43,963 bases of DNA from NCBI GenBank assembly GCA_002503705.1, contig DASH01000055.1:1-43963 (forward strand), in the 5' to 3' direction. Below the pieces are notes generated by a model. That model was not told where the DNA came from and did no database searches. It saw only the letters and a list, made by a program, of their open reading frames with translations. This DNA comes from Candidatus Woesearchaeota archaeon UBA153. Lineage in GTDB: Archaea > Nanobdellota > Nanobdellia > Woesearchaeales > UBA525. The number at the start of each line of letters is the position of its first letter. The first letter of the stretch is position 1. A program made the position numbers and the translations under genes. Shown piece by piece: positions 14,802 through 21,826 of the stretch.

Positions 14802-16997
14802 CTACTCGGCCATCATCGGCCGGTCGTAGTAGATGGGCCGATTGTAGCCGTCGTACGGGAGCTTCACCTCGTTGATCTCTTCAAGGTCGTCGAGGCTGTT
14901 CATCTTGACGTACTTCTGGCTCACCGTGTAGAGCACGTCGTCCATGAACAGGCTGCGCTTCACCGCGGACGGGCTGCCCCAATACCACGCGTAATCTTCA
15001 TCACCGTCGTAGTGGCTCACTTTGCCCTTCAGGGTGAAGCCTTCGTCGGTGACGGTGAAGACGTACGCTCCTTGCCAGACGCGCTGGCGGTACGGGTAGC
15101 ACCGTCCCCACTCGCCGCACCGCGTGCCGTCGTACGCGTAGCTCTCTTTCACCTCGCGCACCGGCAGGACGAGGAGGTTCTTCTCCTTGTCGAAGAGGAA
15201 CGCCTTGTGGTCCTGCAACGCTTCAGAGTCGCTGCCTGACGTGCCGATCTCGACCATGTCGACCTGCTTCGGCTTCGTGACGTCGCTGACGTCGAAGAGC
15301 GCGATCTTCACGCCCTTCACGCTGACGCCACCCCACTCGTTGCCGTCAGTCTCCTTGCCGATGCCGATGATGTGGTCCTCGTCATACGGGTGGAGATAGT
15401 CGCTGAACCCGGGAATCTTCAGCTCTCCCAGGACGACCGGCCGCCGAGGGTTCTCGAGGCTGATGACGAAGAACGGGTCGATGCGCTGGAACGTGACCAG
15501 GTACAAGCGGTCGCCGAGGAAGCGCGCGCTGTAGATCCGCTCGTCCTTCGCGATCTTCTCGAGCTCGCCGATAGTCTTCATCTCCTCGTCGAGGACGTAG
15601 ACGTTGTTGTACATCGTCGACGCCATCCGCGTGTACAAGTACGAGGTCGTCGCGACGCGGAAGTTGCCGTCATACTCGTCCATGCTGAACTGGTTGAGCA
15701 ATTGACCGGGGACTTCGCCGCGCGCCACGTACGTGATTGCGCCCTTGTCGAGGTTGATCTTGTGGAGGACGCTCTTCTGGCGCTCCTGCTCGCGCCGCAG
15801 CTCGTACTCTTGGACCGCGTCCTGGATCTTCTCGACCATCCGCGCCTTCTCGTCGCGGCTCATCGTGTTGTACATCGTGTCGAGCGCGTCGCTGATCTCG
15901 TCCCAGCGCTCGTACGTGTTGAGCGAGTCGTCGTTCTTGACCGCGTTGATCTTCGCTTTCACGTCCGCGGGGAGGAGCGGGAGGACGACCGTGTAGAAGC
16001 GCGCCTCACGATCCTCTTCCTGGTACCAGTACGGCACGTTTTTCTGGTACGCGATGTACAAATGCTCTTGTGAGACGTACATCGTGTTCGCGTACCCCAT
16101 GAGGAAGCTCTCCGCCTCGACGTCGCCGTTCGCGACGTTCAGGCTCGCGACGGTCGTGAAGACGTAGTTGTCTTCCGGATTGTCGAAGCGGTAAATGTCA
16201 GGCCGCACGATGGTCGCGCCCGCCTCCTTGATCATCGGGAGCAGGGGCCGCGGACCGTAGTACGCGCCTTGCTGGACGACCGCGTAGACGTAGTCGCCAA
16301 TCATCCGGCTTTGCTGGTAGTCGCCGTCCAACGTGTAGTCATGCAACAATTCAGGGTCTTCACGGTCAGTCACATCGTACATGAGGACGTGCGTCTGCGA
16401 CCGCCACTGCGGCGACGGGATCGGCTCGAACTCCGCATAATCGTAGACTTCGCCGCTCGTCTGCGTGAAGATGACGACCGTGTCGCCGTTCAAGAACAAA
16501 TCCCGAGGCGTGCCGTCGATGTGCGTCTTCGAGACGATCTCCGCGTCCTCAGCAGGGTACGCGTTGATGATGACGAGCTGGTCGCCGACCAAGTCGTAGA
16601 TATACTTGCCGTCATTCTTGACGAAATCAGCCTCGTCGACGCCTTGCACCTGCACGTTCGTCGTGCTGTAGTCGGAAGCGCTGCCGCCGTTGCCCGCGCT
16701 CGAAGGGGCTGGCGCGCCCGCCATGGAGTCGCTCGCGACCGCGGCAGTCTCCATCATCGCGCTCTTGAACAACACGCCGCCGCGAGAGCCGCCGTAGCTC
16801 GCAGTCTGCTGCTTCTGCGCGTTCTCCAAGAACTCTCGGACTTCCGCGGAGCTGTTGAACTTGACGAGCTCTTGCGTCGCTCCTTGCAAGTTCCCCGTGC
16901 CCGTGCCGCCTGGCGGGAGCGTCAGGGGGGTCGTGCACCCCGCCAGGAGGACGAGGACAAAAAGAGCCATACTGATAGTGCCGAGGTTTCGTTTCAT
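14802..16997 (-). CDS. Secreted lipoprotein with C-terminal beta-propeller (Beta_propel, COG4880-type)
   Basis: The 731-residue protein has a signal peptide ending in a lipobox (MALFVLVLLAGC, Cys21), so it is probably anchored outside the membrane. A low-complexity linker (residues about 25-105, rich in Gly, Ser and Ala) leads into a beta-propeller domain. The latter begins with the typical VQGVDEADFVKNDGKYIY and has repeated blades (DRLYLVTFQRIDPFFVIS is one example). A helical insert lies near residues 325-400. Function is unknown; these proteins are common in archaeal secretomes. ATG 16997 has a GGTGA ribosome binding site 6 nt upstream and is preferred over GTG 17006. A TATA box at 17116-17128 implies a leader of about 95 nt. 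Confidence 0.85.
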   Translation of the reverse strand: MKRNLGTISMALFVLVLLAGCTTPLTLPPGGTGTGNLQGATQELVKFNSSAEVREFLENAQKQQTASYGGSRGGVLFKSAMMETAAVASDSMAGAPAPSSAGNGGSASDYSTTNVQVQGVDEADFVKNDGKYIYDLVGDQLVIINAYPAEDAEIVSKTHIDGTPRDLFLNGDTVVIFTQTSGEVYDYAEFEPIPSPQWRSQTHVLMYDVTDREDPELLHDYTLDGDYQQSRMIGDYVYAVVQQGAYYGPRPLLPMIKEAGATIVRPDIYRFDNPEDNYVFTTVASLNVANGDVEAESFLMGYANTMYVSQEHLYIAYQKNVPYWYQEEDREARFYTVVLPLLPADVKAKINAVKNDDSLNTYERWDEISDALDTMYNTMSRDEKARMVEKIQDAVQEYELRREQERQKSVLHKINLDKGAITYVARGEVPGQLLNQFSMDEYDGNFRVATTSYLYTRMASTMYNNVYVLDEEMKTIGELEKIAKDERIYSARFLGDRLYLVTFQRIDPFFVISLENPRRPVVLGELKIPGFSDYLHPYDEDHIIGIGKETDGNEWGGVSVKGVKIALFDVSDVTKPKQVDMVEIGTSGSDSEALQDHKAFLFDKEKNLLVLPVREVKESYAYDGTRCGEWGRCYPYRQRVWQGAYVFTVTDEGFTLKGKVSHYDGDEDYAWYWGSPSAVKRSLFMDDVLYTVSQKYVKMNSLDDLEEINEVKLPYDGYNRPIYYDRPMMAE

Positions 16998-17115
16998 GAA
17001 GTTCACCGTCCCATGTTTGTCGAGTCGAAAAAGGATTGTTTTTCGCGAGTTGTACCGGAGTTCGCAGGCGTTTCTCCCCGAACTTTCCCGTTTCGCGCAG
17101 TTCAGTAAGACGTTC

Positions 17116-17128
17116 GTTTATATATAGT
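17116..17128 (-). promoter_or_regulatory. TATA box of the beta-propeller lipoprotein gene
   Basis: CTATATATAAACG on the minus strand would start transcription near 17092. This leaves a leader of about 95 nt with a GGTGA ribosome binding site before ATG 16997, one of the few long leaders in the window. Confidence 0.5.
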
Positions 17129-17168
17129 TAGTGAAGACTCAGACGGGAGTGGAAGTCATAGCAATAGA

Positions 17169-17177
17169 TTTTTAAAT
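17169..17177 (+). promoter_or_regulatory. TATA-like box
   Basis: TTTTTAAAT is centred about 27 nt before ATG 17200. A GAGGGGAGGG stretch just before the start may also help ribosome binding. Confidence 0.55.
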
Positions 17178-17199
17178 CGACAGAGGGGAGGGATAACCC

Positions 17200-18384
17200 A
17201 TGACTTTTGAGTTTCCGGCATACCTTGTTATCTTGAGTATTCTGGTTCAGACAATAGTCTACGGTGTTCTCCTCCTGCCACTCTGGATTGTCTTCATCAT
17301 TATTGGCAAGAAGAGTGGAAAACGGCCGAGGAAAGACGCCTTAGTGTGGAAGATACTCTTCGCCATCACCATTCTTCTCTGGATTGCATCATTCACACTC
17401 CATCTGGATCGTAACATCTTCTGGTTGAGAGGGGGATGGCAGACCATCATCGCATGCACATTCCTGGGCTACGCACTCATTTTCGCATTGGCGAAGAAAA
17501 AAGGGAAGGAAATCGCATTCTTTGCGACGTACTTCTTTGTCGCGTTCGTTATCGTGACTCCCCTCTTCGAGGCACACCAAATATACAATGAATTTGCGAC
17601 GACTGCAATCAGTGAAGGAAAAAATTGCGAGATGGTCACGGAGAATATGCTCTTCTTCAGTCCACTGCCTGCAATCACGAACGATAATCGAGCAAGGTGC
17701 TTCTATGCGCGAGCATTCGCGGCAAAGGATCCTCAACTCTGTGCGGCAGTCTCAATCCCAAGTCTTCGAGACCAATGCTATGGATCGCTTGTCAAAGAGA
17801 ACGACGACCAAGAATTCTGCGAGCGCACGACGACGACCGATGGGAAAGATTGGTGTTACGGCATCCTTGCGAGCGCCACCCAGAACCAGAGCTTCTGTGA
17901 GAAGATAACGTCGCCTGAGAGCAAACAAAGATGCCTTCGGAACGTCTGGAACATCGATGACGATAAACTTGTCATTCAGAACGTCTGGAGTGTCGGCGAC
18001 GATAAAATCGCAATGGGTTGTGACAACAACCGAGAATGCATCGAGAAAGTCGCCATGACGACGGAAAACGCCACCGTCTGTGATCTCATCCCCCCGGCGG
18101 AGGAAGATTGTCGCATCCTCATAGATGGAGTGGATACATACGACCCGAAGATGTGCCTCAAAAACCTGGAATGGAAACGCAGTAGATGCTATAGTCAAAT
18201 CGCAGCAAAGAAAAGACAACCTGAACTGTGTCTCGACGCACCGAGGGTTAACTATTGTCTCGGCATCATGAACATCTTCAATTACAATACACCGAGCAGA
18301 TGCGACCTTATGCTTGAGAACGACCCAGAAGGAGACGGGTATACACAAGAAAGCTGTCTAGCGCAAGCCAATTCTCCGCAATGA
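17200..18384 (+). CDS. Membrane protein with extracytoplasmic Cys-repeat domain
   Basis: The protein has 394 residues. Four hydrophobic segments occupy residues about 5-125. The remainder is a Cys-rich domain built of degenerate repeats of about 30 residues. Each repeat has a Cys, then about ten residues later R/K-x-x-Cys-Tyr or similar (RARCFYARAFA, LRDQCYGSLV, GKDWCYGILA, WKRSRCYSQIA). Similar repeats are common in membrane proteins of DPANN archaea, where the Cys pairs probably form disulfides outside the cell. No enzyme motif is seen. Codon use is less GC-rich than the neighbours. Confidence 0.72.
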   Translation: MTFEFPAYLVILSILVQTIVYGVLLLPLWIVFIIIGKKSGKRPRKDALVWKILFAITILLWIASFTLHLDRNIFWLRGGWQTIIACTFLGYALIFALAKKKGKEIAFFATYFFVAFVIVTPLFEAHQIYNEFATTAISEGKNCEMVTENMLFFSPLPAITNDNRARCFYARAFAAKDPQLCAAVSIPSLRDQCYGSLVKENDDQEFCERTTTTDGKDWCYGILASATQNQSFCEKITSPESKQRCLRNVWNIDDDKLVIQNVWSVGDDKIAMGCDNNRECIEKVAMTTENATVCDLIPPAEEDCRILIDGVDTYDPKMCLKNLEWKRSRCYSQIAAKKRQPELCLDAPRVNYCLGIMNIFNYNTPSRCDLMLENDPEGDGYTQESCLAQANSPQ

Positions 18385-18394
18385 CTGGCCGAGA

Positions 18395-18406
18395 ACTATA
18401 AAAAGG
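18395..18406 (+). promoter_or_regulatory. TATA box of the trmJ-like gene
   Basis: ACTATAAAAAGG is centred about 26 nt before ATG 18426, in the 41-nt gap after the previous gene. Confidence 0.6.
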
Positions 18407-18425
18407 CCTTCCGGTTCCTCAAAAC

Positions 18426-19151
18426 ATGGTCAAGCTTTCCGTCGTCCTCATCGGCGTCGAGAATCCGGGGAATCTGGGCGCGGTGTGCCGCGCGATGAAG
18501 AACTTCGACGTCACGGAACTCGTGCTCGTCAACCCGAAGTGCTCGCCGGGCGAGACCGAAGCCATCAACCGCGCGAAGTGGGCGAAAGACATTCTGAAGA
18601 AGGCGAAGATCGCTTCCATCGACGTCTTGAAGGAGTACGACTTGGTCGTCGGGACGACGGGCGTGCTCGGTGACGATTACAACCTGCCGCGCACGCCGTT
18701 GACGCCGGCGCAGCTCGCGACGAAACTCGCGGAAGCCGGGAAAAACTCGAAAGTCGCGCTCGTCTTCGGTCGCGAGAGCGACGGGTTGTACAATCACGAG
18801 TTGGCGTTGTGCGACGCGACCGTGACGATCCCGACGGGCAAGGAGTACCCGAGCATGAACTTGAGCCACGCGGTCGCAGTCGTCCTGTACGCGATCGCGG
18901 TGGGGAGCTTGAGCGCTCCCATCATCAAGAAGTTCCCCCTCGTGAACGCGCCGACGAAGCAGCACCTGCACCGCGTCATGGATGAAACGTTAGCGGGCTT
19001 GCCGTTCGCGACGAAAGAGAAGCGCGAGACGCAAGAAGTGTTGTGGCGCCGCCTCGTCGGGAAGAGCGGCTTGACGCAGCGAGAAGCGATGGCCTTGATG
19101 GGATTCTTCAGGAAGGTGCAGCAAGTGCAGGAGAACGTGCAGAAGAAATAG
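18426..19151 (+). CDS. trmJ: TrmJ-like tRNA 2'-O-methyltransferase (SPOUT family)
   Basis: The 241-residue SPOUT (SpoU) methyltransferase is of the TrmJ/TrmH group, which methylates the 2'-OH of nucleotide 32 in tRNA anticodon loops. The three family motifs are present: NPGNLGAVCRAMKNF (about residues 13-27), LVFGRESDGL (about 118-127) and PSMNLSHAVAV (about 143-153). The deep trefoil knot residues lie in the last two. A C-terminal helical extension (residues about 180-241) is typical of TrmJ. Element C3 starts 9 nt after the stop. Confidence 0.88.
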   Translation: MVKLSVVLIGVENPGNLGAVCRAMKNFDVTELVLVNPKCSPGETEAINRAKWAKDILKKAKIASIDVLKEYDLVVGTTGVLGDDYNLPRTPLTPAQLATKLAEAGKNSKVALVFGRESDGLYNHELALCDATVTIPTGKEYPSMNLSHAVAVVLYAIAVGSLSAPIIKKFPLVNAPTKQHLHRVMDETLAGLPFATKEKRETQEVLWRRLVGKSGLTQREAMALMGFFRKVQQVQENVQKK

Positions 19152-19160
19152 TTTTCGTTC

Positions 19161-19284
19161 GTGCTACTGTCCTGCTCGCTCATCGAGGAGAACGTCGTGT
19201 GCGGCCCTCCCCGAATGGGGCGACCCCCTCCGCAGACCGCTTTTTCCATCTCCTTCTTCCGCTCGCCCTTAAGGACAGTAGCAC
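19161..19284 (+). repeat. Family C structured element, copy C3
   Basis: The outer stem is GTGCTACTGTCCT (19161-19173) with AGGACAGTAGCAC (19272-19284), a perfect 13-bp match. Inner motifs are GTCCTGCTCGC and GCTCGCCCTTAAGGAC. The centre has CCCTCCCCGAATGGGG followed by CGACCCCC, closed by GCGG/CCGC. It lies 9 nt after the trmJ stop. Confidence 0.8.
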
Positions 19285-19303
19285 TCAAGATAGAGGGCGT
19301 GAG

Positions 19304-19504
19304 ATGTCAGAAGTAATTGTCAATTCTAGCTCTCCGAGAAGTCAGGAGAAACCCAAGAAAGCCCCTCGCGCAAAGCGAAGGGCCTTCCCGGGAAAAAGAG
19401 GTGAGAAGCAATTGGTTGTGGTGTGCGCTCCTCCCCCATCTGTGACGCTTACGCGTCTCCCCTGCGGAATGGAGACACTCATATTTAAAAGTTCCGTTCT
19501 GTAA
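19304..19504 (+). CDS. Possible small basic protein (66 aa), doubtful
   Basis: An open frame from ATG 19304 encodes a Ser/Pro/Arg/Lys-rich peptide of 66 residues with no recognisable domain. It lies right after element C3 and has no clear TATA box or ribosome binding site. Its tail overlaps the TATA-like ATATTTAAAA at 19480-19489. That box is spaced 28 nt from a 12-codon open frame (19514-19552). Neither is convincing as a gene. The remaining bases of 19285-19662 hold nothing else I can identify. Confidence 0.2.
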   Translation: MSEVIVNSSSPRSQEKPKKAPRAKRRAFPGKRGEKQLVVVCAPPPSVTLTRLPCGMETLIFKSSVL

Positions 19505-19662
19505 CCATTCTAAAATGAAAACTTTTCAGCAACGCCCGGAGGGGTGGTTTTGAGACGAGAAAGAGGGGTGACGGCATGCGAGAAGAAGGGGAAACGTGCG
19601 GAGAAAGCGGGAACAGAAAAACTTGTTGAAAAAAACGTTGATAACGAGCAGAGGTTCCGCGG

Positions 19663-19800
19663 CTACTCTTCACAGCACGTCTCGGCGCTCTTGCCGGAGC
19701 CGCACGCGCACTTGACACCGCTCTTCCTCTTCGCCGACTCGCCCGCCATCTTCACCGTCTTTTCGCCATAGCCGCAACAGCAACCGCAACCTTCACCCAT
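19663..19800 (-). CDS. Cys-rich SEC-C-like zinc microprotein (45 aa)
   Basis: A 45-residue open frame from ATG 19800 encodes two Cys clusters. The N-terminal cluster is MGEGCGCCCGYGEK. The C-terminal cluster is KCACGSGKSAETCCEE, which fits the SEC-C zinc-binding pattern CxCGSGKxxxxCC seen at the end of SecA and in stand-alone proteins. A strong ribosome binding site, GAGGTGA, lies 7 nt upstream. A TATA box (GTTTTTATACG, 19846-19855) is placed about 25 nt before the likely transcript start. These controls and the motif make it a real gene despite its size. It is probably a metal-binding adaptor; the partner is unknown. Confidence 0.75.
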   Translation of the reverse strand: MGEGCGCCCGYGEKTVKMAGESAKRKSGVKCACGSGKSAETCCEE

Positions 19801-19845
19801 GAATGGTTCACCTCATCGGATTAGAGAACGAGGCCCGGCGCAGCG

Positions 19846-19855
19846 TATAAAAACT
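19846..19855 (-). promoter_or_regulatory. TATA box of the SEC-C-like microprotein gene
   Basis: TTTTTATACG on the minus strand lies about 50 nt from ATG 19800, giving a leader of about 25 nt with GAGGTGA at 19807-19813. Element F1 is inserted 5 nt beyond this box, so the promoter's upstream region (including any BRE) abuts the insertion. Confidence 0.55.
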
Positions 19856-19868
19856 TATGGTTGAAGCG

Positions 19869-20130
19869 GGCTCTTCGGCAAATCGCTTTCGCGTGGTCGC
19901 CAGCCGCTCGTCGCATCGCTTCGTTTTTCGCTTCTTCCGCGACATGCTCGTGCGGAGCACTCAGTCGCGCCTGCGTCGCTCCTGATCCTCGCGTTTCGGG
20001 ACGCGAGTCTCGCGGGTCGCTCCGAGGCGTCGCGACCACCCCGTAGGGGGCAGGTCCCCCGTCGCTCACCGCAACCTCACGTCAAAAGCGACTCGCCTGA
20101 CGCTGGCGACCATCCATTTGCCTAAGAGCC
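19869..20130. mobile_element. Element F1, miniature inverted-repeat element with 9-bp target duplication
   Basis: Terminal inverted repeats GGCTCTTCGGCAAAT (19869-19883) and ATTTGCCTAAGAGCC (20116-20130) match at 14 of 15 positions. The element is flanked by the direct repeat GTTGAAGCG (19860-19868 and 20131-20139). The 262-bp interior has no convincing gene. It carries CCACCCCGTAGGGGGCAGG then TCCCCCG (about 20036-20061), the same C-G-C triple-run motif as family C. The flanking duplication is direct evidence of insertion. Confidence 0.75.
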
Positions 20131-20139
20131 GTTGAAGCG

Positions 20140-20425
20140 GGCCGCGTTGAACGTCTCGCTTCGCGGCACCGCTGTGGCGCGCGTGAAAGGCGTCGACGTC
20201 CTCGGCGTGTTCTCAGCGTGTTCGCGGGCAACGCCCGTCAATGCTGGCGCGGCGCGGTTTTACTCGTTAAAGTATTTCGTGATTTCCTCGTACGAACTTT
20301 TTCCCTCTGACTCTAGTTTCCCTCCGACGATGACTTTTGCCGCGCCAGCAACGACCGGGCCGTGCCCGGAGAACGTCTCGTCGAGAAGCCGTCACGGCAG
20401 GGTCGATCGACTGTTGCACCGCGGC
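20140..20425 (-). mobile_element. Family D element, copy D2, interrupted by A2
   Basis: The ends are GGCCGCGTTGAACGTCTCGC (20140-20159) and, at about 20397-20425, GGCAGGGTCGATCGACT then GTTGCACCGCGGCC. Read on the minus strand both ends align with the ends of D1 at 28.0 kb. The middle is different and contains copy A2 of family A, so A2 is nested within D2. No 9-bp duplication is seen around D2 itself. It abuts the right-hand duplication of F1. Confidence 0.6.
20225..20369 (-). repeat. Family A palindromic element, copy A2
   Basis: Cores GCTGGCGCGGC (20243-20253) and GCCGCGCCAGC (20339-20349) are flanked by hairpins CGGGC-AAC-GCCCG (20225-20237) and CCGGGC-CGT-GCCCGG (20355-20369). The purine-rich interior reads on the minus strand and starts AAAAGTCATCGTCG as in other copies. 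It is nested in D2, 86 nt from the stop of the ACT-domain gene. Confidence 0.75.
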
Positions 20426-20454
20426 CGATGGGAGAAACCCTGGGGACTGCCGCC

Positions 20455-21123
20455 TCATTTGTGCGTGCGCGTCAAGCTCAAGACCGCGTCGTGCGCTTTC
20501 GCGAGGTCGTCCTCCTTGACGAAGATGCTGATGCGCGGCTCGGCGGAGATGACCGCGATGATATTCACGCCGTCATTGGCGATCTCGTTCGCGAGGCGGG
20601 CCATCACGCCCTTCGCCGCCCAACCCGAAGGCGTCAAGGCGAGCGTGAGCTCGGCGATCCCGGAGGTGACGCTCGCCACGTTCGCGTCGGGAAAGAGGTC
20701 GTTCGCGCGCGACAAGCTCTCGCTGTCGATCATGACGAGCGTCTCGTTTCGGCTCTTGAAGAGCCGGAAAATCTCGCTCTTGTAGAACTCGGGATCCTTC
20801 AAGACCTCGGCGAGGCGTTTGTACAAGTTGCTGCTGTTCTTCAACCGGATGGCGGAGACGCGATTCTTCGTCGTGACGACGGCGTCCGAGAGCGCCTTGC
20901 GCACGCCAGCGTCGAGGTTCACGACGTCGCCGCTCCGCTCGTACCGGCGGATCGCGCTGACGACCGCGTCGAGACTGCCGTCGAGCTTGTACGCCTTGCG
21001 CAGGTACTCGGCGAGGCCGGAGACGTTGATGACGCCGCGCGCCAAGTCCTTGCGGAAGCTCGGGTCCTCGTCGATGAGCGCCCAGACGCGCTTTGTGATA
21101 CTCACGCGGCCGTCCTTGGTCAT
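20455..21123 (-). CDS. ACT-domain protein, probable regulator or amino-acid sensor
   Basis: The 222-residue protein has a helical N-terminal half (RVSITKRVWALIDEDPSF; LAEYLRKAYKLDGSLDAVVS) that looks like a DNA-binding or homodimer module. Its C-terminal half contains ACT-like sequence. GWAAKGVMARLANEIANDGV and NIIAVISAEPRISIFV (about residues 165-205) resemble the ACT repeat of aspartokinases, but no kinase domain is present. ACT domains bind amino acids and control linked functions. No operon partner is visible. ATG 21123 has a TTTTTAAAA box 26 nt upstream. Confidence 0.78.
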   Translation of the reverse strand: MTKDGRVSITKRVWALIDEDPSFRKDLARGVINVSGLAEYLRKAYKLDGSLDAVVSAIRRYERSGDVVNLDAGVRKALSDAVVTTKNRVSAIRLKNSSNLYKRLAEVLKDPEFYKSEIFRLFKSRNETLVMIDSESLSRANDLFPDANVASVTSGIAELTLALTPSGWAAKGVMARLANEIANDGVNIIAVISAEPRISIFVKEDDLAKAHDAVLSLTRTHK

Positions 21124-21143
21124 GAACGGCGGAGAACAGTCAC

Positions 21144-21154
21144 AGTTTTAAAAA
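21144..21154 (-). promoter_or_regulatory. TATA box of the ACT-domain gene
   Basis: GTTTTTAAAAC on the minus strand is centred about 26 nt from ATG 21123. Confidence 0.6.
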
Positions 21155-21179
21155 CGTATTGCTTGAAGAAGAGGGAAAG

Positions 21180-21201
21180 CCAAGGGGCTTGCGCCCCTTG
21201 G
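21180..21201 (-). terminator. Perfect 9-bp hairpin after initiator tRNA
   Basis: CCAAGGGGC-TTGC-GCCCCTTGG lies 9 nt past the 3' end of the tRNA. On the minus strand it is followed by CTTTCCCTCTTCTT. It could terminate the tRNA transcript or insulate the ACT-gene promoter just beyond. Confidence 0.4.
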
Positions 21202-21210
21202 TTGCGAACG

Positions 21211-21317
21211 TAGCGAGGGGTGGATTTGAATTCGGCAGCAGCCGGCACGAACCGGACCGCTTCCACCGACCTCTGGGTTATGAGCCCAGCGAGCACTCCT
21301 AGCTGCTCTACCTCGCT
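21211..21317 (-). tRNA. tRNA-Met (CAT), initiator type, with 32-nt insertion in the T arm
   Basis: On the minus strand the acceptor stem is AGCGAGG/CCTCGCT with discriminator A and an A1-U72 pair. The D stem is GAGC/GCTC. The anticodon stem is CTGGG/CCCAG with loop CTCATAA. The A1-U72 pair and the GGG/CCC anticodon stem are marks of archaeal initiator tRNA. The T stem GGTGG/CCACC and loop TTCAAAT are complete only if 32 nt (21231-21262) between positions 53 and 54 are removed, leaving a standard 75-nt tRNA. The inserted piece folds as GCGG-CCGG-loop-CCGG-CTGC. No CCA is encoded. Confidence 0.85.
21231..21262 (-). other. Probable tRNA intron at position 53/54
   Basis: The 32-nt segment separates T-stem 5' strand from T loop. 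Its hairpin CCGG-TTCGTG-CCGG plus GCGG/CTGC and short unpaired flanks could form a relaxed bulge-helix-bulge for the tRNA splicing endonuclease. The exact cut points cannot be fixed from sequence alone. Confidence 0.65.
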
Positions 21318-21340
21318 ATCGCGAACTCGTGAAACCCGGA

Positions 21341-21351
21341 GTTCTTTATAA
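21341..21351 (-). promoter_or_regulatory. TATA box of initiator tRNA
   Basis: CTTTATAAAGA on the minus strand is centred about 29 nt upstream of the tRNA 5' end. Confidence 0.6.
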
Positions 21352-21401
21352 AGTTTCGCCCGTCAGCGACGAGGGGAAATGACGCGAAGAGCGTCCGAAT
21401 C

Positions 21402-21448
21402 GCGAACGATGACTGCTGGACATCGTCCAGAACGTGCACAATGTTCGC
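21402..21448. repeat. Solo hairpin related to a family A end
   Basis: GCGAAC/GTTCGC (21402-21407, 21443-21448) encloses the hairpin CTGGAC-ATC-GTCCAG followed by AACGTGC. The CTGGAC-NNN-GTCCAG-AACGTGC string also forms one end of copies A5 and A6. Here the GCGCGGC core is missing, so this looks like a decayed half-element. Confidence 0.5.
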
Positions 21449-21501
21449 TGAGCGCGAGACTCGTGTTCGAAGAACGCGAGGATCAGGAGCGTCAGAGACG
21501 C

Positions 21502-21688
21502 GACTGAGCTCAGTCCCGTGCTGGCGCGGCAGGAATTCAGAATCCGAGTGCAACATCGTCCGAACGTACTGACGAGAACTCGGACGAGGAAATCACGACG
21601 GACGAGAAATTCACGAAGGAGGAGAACACCACGACAACCACTGACAAGAAAATCCGTGCCGCGCCAGCAACGACCGGCCCGTGGCCGG
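21502..21688 (+). repeat. Family A palindromic element, copy A3
   Basis: Cores are at 21520-21530 and 21658-21668. Left flank is the 14-bp palindrome GACTGAGCTCAGTC (21502-21515); right flank hairpin is CCGGCC-CGT-GGCCGG (21674-21688). This is the longest interior (127 nt). It has the stem CGTCCGA/TCGGACG and several degenerate GACGAGAAATTCAC-like units of about 18 nt, which explains the size difference between copies. The rest of 21318-21826 has only the promoters and the solo hairpin described separately. Confidence 0.75.
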
Positions 21689-21763
21689 CGGACGTCGCGC
21701 TTCGCTCGGCGAAAATTTCGTTTAACGTTAGACGCATTCGCCACCGGACGCGAGGATGCGAAA

Positions 21764-21774
21764 ACAATATAAAC
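21764..21774 (+). promoter_or_regulatory. TATA box of the double ATP-grasp gene
   Basis: ACAATATAAAC would start transcription near 21795. ATG 21827 follows with GAGGGGG at 21808-21814 as a possible ribosome binding site. Confidence 0.5.
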
Positions 21775-21826
21775 CACGTGGCCGCAGCCAGGCGGAGTGG
21801 TGTGTTGAGAGGGGGCATGAAAACGT

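Noticed and set aside
19514..19552. 12-codon open frame with a TATA-like box at leaderless spacing
   Set aside because: Too short and without any sign of conservation; the box may be chance in AT-rich sequence.
21502..21688. Possible CRISPR-like array from the repeated GACGAGAAATTCAC units
   Set aside because: Units are degenerate, contiguous and without spacers; no cas genes are present.
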